NCBI GenBank assembly: GCA_020284085.1
Contig: JACEVL010001191.1
Span: 487,501 to 551,500 of the forward strand
DNA length: 64,000 nt
Source: Aporrectodea caliginosa
Lineage: Eukaryota > Annelida > Clitellata > Crassiclitellata > Lumbricidae
Direction of reading: 5' to 3'
Positions 10,701 to 35,941 of the stretch are shown here, piece by piece. The notes under the pieces are model-generated. The model did not search any database, was not told the origin of the DNA, and saw only the letters and a program-made list of their open reading frames with translations. A program made the position numbers and the translations under genes. Position 1 is the stretch's first letter, and the number at the start of each line of letters is the position of its first letter.

Positions 10701-11342
10701 GTTGTCTACTGTCAGCGTATGCCATCGGACAGTGCAGGAGAGACACTTCGGAGAATTAGTGTAGCGTTGAGGTTTCTTTTACGTAGCTATTTAATTGTAC
10801 GTTCGATAGTTGGGTGAAGTAGTTAACAAGACGATCTGTTCCGAAGTTCTGTCGATATCATTCTGTCGATGTGAAGAACTGATTTTGACGTTTGCATGAA
10901 CTTATTATAGAAGATTGAACTCATCGTGTTGACTTTGTTGACTAGTACCAGTTACTTTAAGATTACCGGCTATCGTAAGACTCCTTGCCAAAAAGCAGGA
11001 GTCGAACTCACCAAGCACAATCTGTCCGACTGCCGTTTACTTTCAGGTCCTGGGTTCCTGTGGCTTCCTGGTAACGTGAAAGGATCCCAGCTTTGACCGT
11101 GGGAGAAAGCAACCTACCAACTCCGCACCCGGCATTTACTCGGTAGCCTGAACGACAGGATTCCTCGGGTATTCATGTTGCTGTTATTAATAATGTTCCT
11201 GTCCTGTACCTGGACGTAAACAGTTTACGTTGCATAGACCAACCTTGCAGTCCATGTAGCCTACTTCAAGCAGTCTTTTCTCTAAAAAGTCTCTGAAACA
11301 CGTTACTGCATTAGACAGTTAGTGTACCTCGTTTCCTGGCAG

Positions 11343-12881
11343 TTAGAAAGTTGGTTTCCTGTCAGGCACCACTTGAGTAACGTTGGCTTTCCTATTGCAA
11401 CACACAATGACCAGCAGCGAGTAGATTAGTTCTATTATTTCGGCAAACGTTGGAACGCAAATTCCAAGCCACAGATTGAATGATCCACCCAAATTGGCAA
11501 CCAGGGTGTCCCAGCTGATTGCCGCAGAATCTGTAAACTCCTCGATTTTTTCCTCGGAAAACATAATCGAAACCTCTAGAAAATTGTCTTCGATTAGACG
11601 AAGGCTTTTGATCTGCTTTACCGTTTCCTCATCTGTTTGGTTTCCTGCGTTCCTAAGGATTTCTTCATAGGTCGAAAACTTGTTACCATAGTGCACATTA
11701 TTTTGGATGAACTGTTTGTAAAAGGAGAGGTGGTAGAGCGGATTTGGCCACTGGGAAGATGAAGCACTAGTGTCGTAGGATGTTTCTGAGCAAGGTATTG
11801 GACAGTCACAAGAATCATCTTTCGGTATGAAGTTATACAAGCAGCGGATCAATTCCAAACGACGTTTCACTGCTTCCGGAAGTAGTGGTGTCTCGTTGAT
11901 GGTCTGGGTGATGTTGACGCAGAACGTACGGTTTACGAGATTTAATTCTTCATCGGTGAAGATTTCGTTGTTGTCGAGACATCTGCAGTTTTGGATCGTC
12001 TGGCGTTGTCTGCAGAGGCTGATGCAGGCCCCGATGCTGTAGACTGGCGAGTTTGGTTGTGACGGAATGAGGAACTTACGTTCGGTGCAGTTGCCATAGG
12101 GTTGTGGGAGACGATTGACGTTCGTCTGTTTTAGCTGAATGTTCAGCTGGTTTCCTGTAGAGACCATGATCGATGTTTTGGGATTGTGAAAGGTTCCGTT
12201 CGGGTGAACCATGACACGTGCGCCTGTGCCAGACGATGTACGAATCCACGAATTGTAGCCGTCAATGATTTGCGATTGGAAATTATTCGTGAAAAGCAAC
12301 ACGGTGACTGCGGCTACCGTTCCATTACTCCAGTTTAATTCGATCTGGTGACACTTTTGTAGTGGAGCGGTGAGAACTGCCTTGGTTCTACATGGCGTTG
12401 GAATGTAAAAATCCCAACCGTACTGTGAGCACTGAACGACAAAACCATCGTCGCTATCTCGGACCTCTTCCATCAGAGGAGTGTTGACATTATAAAGTAC
12501 AAGGGAACCGCTGTGCGTCCACATTACCGAATCGTTAGTAATTTGCAGTTCAAGGTCATGCTGTTTCATGGTTTCGATTGCTTTCTGGTATTCGTCGTAG
12601 CTAGCGCTGCTGATATTGTAGACTGGGAAAAGGTTGCAGATAGTGACATCTGGAAAGATCGGCTTAGTCTGAACCACTTTGGAACTTCTGGTCACAGTGT
12701 GAGACGTGTATGTACAGAGAACCTTCGTGACTTGGAATAGAAGAACGGCAAAGCAAACCAGAATGGAGATCAGCCAGAAAAATCGAATTACCTTGCTTGT
12801 GGTCTTGACGATGCGACCGACGCCCTTTATGCCAGTCGTTTCCGCAAATCTTCTTAGCTCTTGACGGATTTCGGTCATCAT
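11343..12881 (-). CDS. DEG/ENaC-family sodium channel subunit, copy 3
   Basis: Intronless, 512 codons; the frame starts at the conserved ATGATG at 12881. Same order of parts as copies 1 and 2: Lys-Gly at 19-20, TM1 about 31-53, FPDVTICNLFPVYNISSASY after TM1, Cys-rich glycosylated ectodomain, and TM2 with LGGSFNLWLGIC and tail PDRKPTF. Its first ~70 residues (KTTSK, FAVLLFQVTKVL, TVTRSSKVVQTKP) are almost identical to copies 4 and 5 on the other strand 38-41 kb away, while its ectodomain is closer to neighbouring copy 1. That mosaic points to gene conversion. A TATA box lies 155 bp upstream. Confidence 0.9.
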   Translation of the reverse strand: MMTEIRQELRRFAETTGIKGVGRIVKTTSKVIRFFWLISILVCFAVLLFQVTKVLCTYTSHTVTRSSKVVQTKPIFPDVTICNLFPVYNISSASYDEYQKAIETMKQHDLELQITNDSVMWTHSGSLVLYNVNTPLMEEVRDSDDGFVVQCSQYGWDFYIPTPCRTKAVLTAPLQKCHQIELNWSNGTVAAVTVLLFTNNFQSQIIDGYNSWIRTSSGTGARVMVHPNGTFHNPKTSIMVSTGNQLNIQLKQTNVNRLPQPYGNCTERKFLIPSQPNSPVYSIGACISLCRQRQTIQNCRCLDNNEIFTDEELNLVNRTFCVNITQTINETPLLPEAVKRRLELIRCLYNFIPKDDSCDCPIPCSETSYDTSASSSQWPNPLYHLSFYKQFIQNNVHYGNKFSTYEEILRNAGNQTDEETVKQIKSLRLIEDNFLEVSIMFSEEKIEEFTDSAAISWDTLVANLGGSFNLWLGICVPTFAEIIELIYSLLVIVCCNRKANVTQVVPDRKPTF

Positions 12882-13030
12882 ATTGCATTGATGTCGGCCT
12901 ATTCTCTGCAGCTGAGGAAAGATGCAGGCCTATACGCATAACCAATCCGAATATTACTATGTTCGACCGTGTCGTTCAGGTGTATAACTGCAGAGTTGAG
13001 CACAATACAGGATATATGCTGTTTGCTTCA

Positions 13031-13036
13031 TTTATA
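13031..13036 (-). promoter_or_regulatory. TATA box of DEG/ENaC copy 3
   Basis: TTATAAATGAAGCAAACAG on the minus strand, the same block as in copy 5, about 155 bp before the start codon. Confidence 0.55.
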
Positions 13037-13039
13037 ATG

Positions 13040-13873
<834 letters not shown>

Positions 13874-14094
13874 CACTGTATTTGCGCGTTGCAGTTCATT
13901 GCTAATTAGTCCCATTGTTATTGAACAAGTGTCATCGCGCGATAAGCCTAACCCTCCACTCAACAGAAGGACGGAGGGGTAGACTGGTGCAATCCGCACC
14001 ACATGCCCTGAAAACTATCCACGGCAGATATTAATTGCTACCGTATCTGCCGCCAAAACGTAGCGAACATGAGCAGCGAGAACAGGACTCAGTG

Positions 14095-14262
14095 CAGAAA
14101 TTGGTTCGAGATTATCGGCTCCACCTGCGTCCCTAGCCAACTCAGCTATAATGAGTACACTGACTGTGCACTATCATTGTGAAGATTAGACGGCGAGGGA
14201 GAGAATTGGCCACCAGCTCTCATATGCCGAGGCTAAGAAAATGATGTCGCTAACACTTCATA
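14095..14262 (+). mobile_element. tRNA-SINE family D fragment (headless)
   Basis: Body and 3' end of the SINE seen complete at 19150-19400 in reverse: GCTCCACCTGCGTCCCTAGCCAACTCAGCTA, GAGTACACTGACTG, CTCTCATATGCCGAGGCTAAGAAAA.GA.GTCGCTAACAC. The tRNA-like head is missing. Confidence 0.65.
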
Positions 14263-14539
14263 CATATGGCTGACTCAGGGCTAGCTTAAGGGACTACTCG
14301 TGTTCTTCTTCAGGACTCTTTCTTGTAATCGGAATCACAAGTCCAAAAACTTTCTAAAGTGCTAATCAAAGGCTAAGCACAGGGTTTTCACGAGTGCTGC
14401 AGCAAGTCAGAGGAGTTGTCCAAAGACACCAAGTGAAGAAGAAATCCGGTTGTCGAAGATCATAATACTATCAATAGTTGGCCAAAATCTGAATTGTGAT
14501 AACTTTTAAGATGATAATAATTCCATATAGGGCCCATGT

Positions 14540-14772
14540 ATGCTCACTTGCATGCATGCATGCACGGATGCATGTATGAATGTATGGCATGCCTGTCTGT
14601 CCATATGTATGTATTTATGTGTGTATGCATACACTTATGTAAGTATGCATGTATGTGTACATGCACTTATGTAAGTATGCATATATGTGTACATGCCAGT
14701 AAGCATGCATGCTGTATGTATGCCCGTACGTATGGATGTATGTATGTATGTATGCATTATGTATATATGCAC
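14540..14772 (+). repeat. ATGC/ATGT-rich tetranucleotide repeat region
   Basis: Degenerate tandem ATGT/ATGC units with longer repeats (ATGTAAGTATGCAT.TATGTGTACATGC occurs twice). The Cys/Met/Tyr-rich frames are artefacts. Confidence 0.85.
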
Positions 14773-14859
14773 TGAAAATACATTTTCAACATATAATTCT
14801 CTCCTATCCAAACATCTTTTCTTCACTCGATCAGACCATCTCCCATAAAAAGACAACCA

Positions 14860-15890
14860 TATTCCTTTTTGACATAAGTTTTTCATCGTGATTCCTAAAG
14901 TTGTTTTAAAGTTTAATTATACAGTATTACAGTTTGAAAATTCACGATTATTTTTCATACAATAGGTCTACGTTTAGGTACTCTTGAAAATATTTACAAG
15001 TGAGAAATTTAAAAAATCCTTTTCTGCAGATCCATCAGCACAAAAACTTCCTTGCTTTAGGCCTATTTAGGCTTTAAAGTATACAAGTAGGATATAAGAA
15101 CATAACATATGTATATACAATATTATATATATATATATATTATAAACAAATATATACAATAGATTTTCTTTAAAATGTATGTACATTGATATCATGAATC
15201 AAAATCTTCTATACCGTAAATAATTTACTAGCATTGATCACACGTGCACACAACAGTGTGTACAATAAATAGTTCGGTGTTTCCGTCAATCTACGCATTG
15301 ACTGAAATCATCAATCTAAATAATAAATCCTGTAAATTATTTACTAGCATTGATTATACACAGACTCGACAGCAATTTTTCAGCAATTCTTAAAGTGCAG
15401 TCATGCTTTTCAGACTGCTTATAGGCTAACTCTATATCTTCGTGAATTCCTCTTCTGGATATTGACCACACAGCATTTTTGTCTGTTGCAATAATAACAA
15501 TATTAATAATATAGCATAATGCACATGCTCAATTACTTATTTATTTCAAGCTTTTATCACACAAACAAAGAGCAATTGATGCAGAATAAACCCGTAATCA
15601 GTACACGTATACTTCAACCTTTTAATCAATTCTGATGTCAGTTGAAAGAAAGCAATGTTTACCTAACTTTATAGAATTAATTCAAGTAAGTATATACTGC
15701 AAACACCTCAAAATACCTGGTGTCTTCCTGCGCGTTGGTTTTAAATTGAACGGCACTGTTGAAATTGGATTAAATCACGGAATCCATTGTCCAGACCAGT
15801 AAGTCTTTTGCAGCTCTTATAAAACTTTCTTACAAATACAGTTTTAAATCTTCATTTATTTCCTATAATCAAGTACATAATATTGAACTT
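14860..15890. other. no gene or clear repeat recognised
   Basis: AT-rich. Only short TA runs (15125-15142) and a partial internal echo (ATAATTTACTAGCATTGAT near 15221 and TAAATTATTTACTAGCATTGAT near 15335). Confidence 0.5.
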
Positions 15891-15899
15891 CACTACATA

Positions 15900-16140
15900 A
15901 GTGCATATGTTATACGTCATTAAGTAAGTTCGTGCATGCATATAGTTGGTATACTTCACTAAGTGACCTCATGCATGCCTGGTATATCTCAGTGCATAAC
16001 CTCATGCATATGCATGAACCTGTTATACTTATTATGTAGACTCATGCATCTACCTGGCATACTTCACTCCATAAGTTCATGCATATGCATGAGCCTGGTA
16101 TACTTCACTCCATAAGCTCATGCATATGCATGTACCCTCC
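15900..16140 (+). repeat. minisatellite of about 45-55 bp with ATGCATATGCAT cores
   Basis: About five imperfect units built on CTGGTATACTTCACT.CATAAG.TCATGCATATGCATGA. The last two units are nearly identical. Each contains the palindrome ATGCATATGCAT or a variant. Confidence 0.8.
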
Positions 16141-16611
16141 GGTACATATACCAAGCAATTTGTTATAATTCCAGTATGAAGCGGAAATTTAGGTCATCAA
16201 AGTATATCCAGTGCAGTTGACATACAGAAAAACGTTTACCAGTTTCATTGTACATAGGAAAAGTTCAGTAACGGATAATACAAGACCCATGAAATACATC
16301 TCATATTTGGCCAAATGCCTAAAAGTCCAACAACTGAACAGCCAAAAACAACGACGTCTACAACAGGACAACTTTGGCAACTTAGCAACAATACAGTACG
16401 CATGTTTATGTGTTTCTAGCTACTTGATACATGTAGCATCATCCAAGTACCTTGGTAAAGCTACTGCTGGTCTAAACGGTGATAGAGTCAATGAGAACAA
16501 GAAGCTCCTTAGTAGGTGAAGAGTGCTGATAACTAGAAGAGTTAGCACCAGCGTGCAACCACTCACCCAAACCCACACCCACCGATACACACACATACAT
16601 ACACACACTGA

Positions 16612-16862
16612 GGCAGTGATGGGTATGGTGTTAGCAACTTCATTTTCATAGCTTCGGCATATGAGGGCGGGTGGCCAGTCCTCTCCCTCTCTGTCTCACC
16701 TTCCCACCGACAGTGTTCCGTCAGTGTACTCATTGTAGCTGAGTTGGCTAGGGGTGTAGATGGAGCAGAAATCTCGAACCAAATTACATGGATTTCAAAG
16801 TTAACCCCAACCTCTACAGTTGGCAGTCCAGCACGTTAACCACTACACTATAAATCCAATGA
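16612..16862 (-). mobile_element. tRNA-SINE family D
   Basis: On the minus strand it starts with a tRNA-like head (TTTATAGTGTAGTGGTTAACGTGCTGGACTGCCAAC..., A-box region TAGTGGTTAACGTG). The body follows with CTACACCCCTAGCCAACTCAGCTACAATGAGTACACTGACGG, and the 3' end is CCCTCATATGCCGAAGCTATGAAAATGA.GTTGCTAACACC. Confidence 0.7.
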
Positions 16863-17195
16863 CTACCTTCAAAATCACTTTCCAACTTAGCACCACGCTG
16901 CTTTCCATGGTTTGCCCCTCCCCGAAACCTGACCTGGTACCGAAACTGGCAAAAGAGCCTGATCTGTGAGAACCTTATCTGAATGGTACCTGTAAAAAGT
17001 GGTTTACCCTAACACAGTTGTTGTGTGGTGTAAAGCGATCTACAGTTACATCTACATGACACTGTAACAAACTTAATTACTTTTAGTTACAAATCATGAC
17101 GCCTTAACAAACACTTGCTGATTGACGTAATAGAAGAATGAGAAATTATCAGACGGTCAAACAAGAGCAACCGAAATGACTGATCACATACAACA

Positions 17196-31895
<14,700 letters not shown>

Positions 31896-32059
31896 GAAGC
31901 TGAAAGTATAAATATATTATTCATGTACGCATGTAGGTCTTAATGCTAGATAAGGTGAGATATTCCATAAGTGGTTACTTTTCTAGTTTACCGAGTGCTG
32001 TACTCTAATAACTTTTTATTAGCAATAAACTTTACTTCAGTTGACACAGGCACTGTTTT

Positions 32060-32570
32060 TATTGAGTGCTTGAAAGGCAGTGTCGTGCATTACTGCGTTA
32101 CTGTAACTAGTTACCATTTTGCGGTAACTTTTGAGGTAACTAGTTACTTTTTACCAAAAGTAATGCACAGTGGTAACAGATTTCTTTTAAGAGGTACTGG
32201 TGATGCAAAAATTAGTTGCTCTGTGTTTCTTTTAAGTCAACTAATGTTCACGTCATCTAGGGCTGTTATTGAGCTATTATTAAAGGTGTTCTATCCTTAA
32301 TTGTTTGGCTCATCGGTTCACATTCGCTGAAGCGACCCGGACATTTCCGTTTATGCTCGTGCCTACTATTTGTCAATTCCAAGTCTAATATCAACATGGA
32401 GGAAGCTCATAGTTCAATTTAACATTCCCATATACAGTAACTAAAAATACTAAAAATGTTCAGAGTAACTGTAATCAGTTACTAGTTACTTTTTCTCCAA
32501 AGTAACTATTTGTAGATGACTAGTTACTTTTCCTTTCCAGTATCTAGCTATTTTTTTTAAAAGGTGCTGT
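32060..32570. repeat. probable DNA-transposon remnant with GTAACTAGTTAC palindromes
   Basis: GTAACTAGTTAC and relatives occur at about 32103, 32132, 32476 and 32518, the left set in mirror arrangement to the right set. No target duplication could be matched. Confidence 0.45.
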
Positions 32571-32744
32571 ATCTAGTGTCAAGACAATACAATAATATTA
32601 TATACAATGCAATAAGAAAGGTGCTTCTTACATGAATATGCGACACACACTGGCAATTTCAAATTGAAATTGAAATGAATGAACGTTACAGTCAACAAGA
32701 AATCAATGAGTAGGTAAGGAGGTAGGTAAGTAGGAACAACTTAC

Positions 32745-32799
32745 CACAGGAATCCCTTTGAGAGGATGCGCTTGAAGCTGGTGACATAGTCACAGAACT
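32745..32799 (-). other. possible 5' exon of the NWD-like gene
   Basis: A 55-nt segment with good borders (TTTTGCTTAG before, GTAAGTTG after). In the gene's frame it reads FCDYVTSFKRILSKGFL and joins the first coding exon without a stop. In another frame it starts MSPASSASSQRDSC and is also open. It could be 5' UTR or an alternative N-terminus. Confidence 0.45.
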
Positions 32800-32892
32800 C
32801 TAAGCAAAATAATAACATTAAGATTAATAATCCAAATAATTAATTGCTTAAAACTTGTAATAGAAGCTTACCGCATTATGGAATGTCTACAA

Positions 32893-33237
32893 CAGTGCTT
32901 CCCAAAGTGGAGGTCCGCAAACTGGTACAGGTCCGCGAGCCCTCAGTTGCCAGTCCGCAAAGTGAGTCAAGAATCTGGTAAAATTGTCTTAGAATCAAGA
33001 AATGACTATTATATTTTTAAAAGTCATAACAAAAACCACTTATTTGGCTAGCATTTAAAAGGCAATAGAGTCATAGAATTGGCTAAACACGCACTGAAAT
33101 AAATTTTAATATATTATATTTGAGGAAGTTGGTGATCGAAAACAAAAAAGAGAAATAATTAATAAATTTGGCAGTGGTCCTCCTGCAGTGGGAAAATTCC
33201 TGCCGGTCCATGACACTGAAAAGTTTGGGAATTGCTG
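32893..33237. mobile_element. non-autonomous hAT-like element, about 345 bp
   Basis: Ends CAGTGCTTCCCAAAGTGG and, read inward from the right, CAGCAATTCCCAAACTTTTCAG. The flanks GTCTACAA and GTTTAAAA agree at 6 of 8 positions, as expected for an old 8-bp target duplication. Right part carries CTGCCGGTCCATGACACTG. Confidence 0.7.
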
Positions 33238-33239
33238 GT

Positions 33240-34215
33240 TTAAAACACTTAGTTCTTTTACGGTAAAACTTATAACGCATACGTAAGGACAGTGTCTTTT
33301 ATATTTAATTAATAAATAATTATACTAACCAACTTTGAAACAGTTCTACGACTCATTGCAGAAATTCTCTCTTGTATTTTGCTTCTGCGCTGGAGTAAAA
33401 TTTGCAGGAAATGGAAGCAGTACTCACTGTCTGCCACTATCTGCCATAATGTCACCAAAATATGAACTCTTGGCTCTCATTGTAAAATTTTCCAAAAGAA
33501 TTCTGTTTATCAAAAAAAACAAGCATGTAGACATACAGGCTCTCATATTTGGTTGCTGTCGTCATACTCATAAATTATAATTAATTTAAAATTGTAGTAG
33601 CAGTTTGATCTTAAATATTTTAGAACATTAAGATTTGACACTTTTGAACACCAAATAACAATCGGTATTTTCAGTCATTCAAAACAAATTAATTGGCATC
33701 CAAAGGTGAAACCATCAGAGGAAAAATCCTGCTAACATAGTTTCTTATGTCCGATTTCAGAACAACATTTCCAGCAATTACACATTTAATAGGTTTTTGT
33801 TAATTTTGCACGTGCAGTGTTCACTTTAAAATGTTTCACAAAAACCTGGAATGCAAGTAATACTTTAAATGTCATTACAGTGTACAACTGATCATTATAA
33901 ATGACCTAATCACCAGCATAGATCCCTGATGCACTACTAGCTCTAGTTGACGTTAATGCTAAATGTAAAGCATACAGTACATGGCATTCACAAATAAATA
34001 CCTCGTATCATTGCAACTGCAAACCTGTGGTGACATATAAGATATTTATATATGTAATTTTATGCAAAGAAGGCAAAAGCTGAGTCACTGAACCGACCTC
34101 TTTTCATTACCATTACTCCAATGCACTACAACGACTACATGCACTTACATGTGATTGTATTACTGCTTAACGACACTTTTTCATATCGAAGATGATCAGT
34201 GTCGGAGGCAGAAAG
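33240..34215. other. no gene recognised; region 5' of the NWD-like gene
   Basis: Possible upstream exon or promoter DNA for the minus-strand gene (a donor-like TTG|GTTAGT occurs at about 33331 on the minus strand). No TATA element could be chosen with confidence. Confidence 0.4.
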
Positions 34216-34218
34216 CAA

Positions 34219-34372
34219 CCTCGTACTCCACGTTTATATTGCGACCGAGCCACCCGCAGTAAAGATCCGAGAAATTAATCTCTGATAAACCGACCCGACC
34301 GGGAAGCGAACCCGGGGCGCCGGCGCGGAGAGCGGGCACCAACCCACTCGGCCACTCAGGATCTCTAGCTCT
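34219..34372 (-). mobile_element. tRNA-SINE family A, reverse copy
   Basis: Reverse complement of the element at 9607-9752. On the minus strand: GAGTGGCCGAGTGGGTTGGTGCCCGCTCTCC, GGGTTCGCTTCCCGGTCGGGTCGG, AGAGATTAATTTCTCGGATCTTTACTGCGGGTGGCTCGGTCGCAATATAAACGTGGAGTAC. The two copies are well conserved. Confidence 0.8.
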
Positions 34373-34379
34373 CGACTTA

Positions 34380-35935
34380 CATGTGACGCAATGTGCAGCT
34401 TAAATACCAAGACATATGCAAGTACATGCATAGATCGACTGCATACATAAGCCACTAATTAGCGGATACAACAAGGTCGGCACCTATATGCTTCGTTACT
34501 TGGTGCGGACTTCCTGCCTGAGGCGCTACAATTAACGTCCATAAAAAGCTAATTACCTGTAATTAGCGCAGCCACGCGCATTAGCCTAATAGAAGCGTGT
34601 CACTCACACGCGTTATTAAACCCCCGCCGTGTATCGATTTTACATTAGAAAATCAACATTAGAAAATCAACAATTAAAAGCTTTGGCTCTTTATATAAAT
34701 TATGCCTTACAGAAATGAGACGCTGGTCAGAGCCATCCTTGGCTTACAGCAACTGACCGTCTTCAGCAACTAATCACTGTCATCCGCTGGAAAGGTTTCC
34801 CTCCCAAGATGCGGCCATGCAATCAATCATTAGCAACAGGTAAGCGTTACCAGGAAGTGCGTCATGGCAGGCTTTTAAAGCACTTGTGTAGCGCATTTAC
34901 TTCCAACCACTACAACTTTTGTAACAGGTTTGTGAATTTTAAATAATTATTTAAAAGTTTCGTACGTTTTATACCAGCTCAACGTCAGGAAATATTTTAT
35001 TTAGTTAAATATAAGTCAACGGGTCACCAAATAAATTCAGTTCAAGTCAATAATATTCATCTGTCAACACCCGCCGTGTATCGATTCAGCTGCGTTATGA
35101 CAGCCAGAGTTGATTAATAAACGAAAATACAATACAATAGTAAACTCATCCACAAGGTATAATTATGTATTTACAAATGTTTGACTGGTTCTCCTGAGGT
35201 ACAGTTCTAATAATTCATACTGATAATGCAATTTGTAATTGAGATTGCGAGATTGCAAGTCTGTAGGTGATGACGATTACGACGACGACGATGATGATCG
35301 ATCGATAGATAGATCGATCGATTAATCAATATAGACAGGTTGACACAGATGCAACTTGTGATGATGATGATGAGGGTGATGGTGGTGGTAGTGGTGGTGA
35401 TGGCTATGATGCCAGCGGTAGGCTAATCTTCGCCTGAAGATGATTGTTTACTGCTGTGAGAATCGTCACATGACAGCTAATGCAAAAGGTTCTTGTAGTA
35501 GGACATTAGGAGGACATATTACCACAGAACACAGCAACGGCCGTATGGAGTGCGATCCCGCTAATTTACATCCAAAATAAAACTAACTTCTTCCAGTCTG
35601 TAACGTTTGCTGTTATCCGACATCAGTGTGCATCTCTGACTTTTGTAAAGAGGGCATAATCAAAATTACGGTTGTATTGTAATGTAAAACCTGAATTTTC
35701 AGAGCGGTTCAACTGCGTCATCAACTGCCGATATTCTACACGAAATATGTAATCATTGTTAGTTTCAGCTTTAAGATAAATTGTGTATGTGGGACAACTC
35801 CCACGAAATAAGAGGGATTTTTTAAAAGACACCCTCGGACGAAAGCTAGATTTTTCAGGGAGCCCATGGAATAAAGGCAATCCTTTAATCCAAATAATTG
35901 GGCGATTTACTGAAGAAAGTTGAAGTTAACCCACA
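34380..35935. other. intergenic between the divergent NWD-like and TM7SF3 genes
   Basis: No gene. Short GAT/GAC and GATC repeats at 35270-35320 and GATG/GGTG at 35362-35402. CCCGCCGTGTATCGATT occurs twice (34623 and 35069), so a fragment has been duplicated. Confidence 0.45.
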
Positions 35936-35941
35936 GTTTAA

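Noticed and set aside
4654..12881. Channel copies as processed retrogenes
   Set aside because: They lack introns, but the copied units include TATA boxes and long 5' and 3' flanks and have no poly-A tract, so DNA-level duplication fits better.
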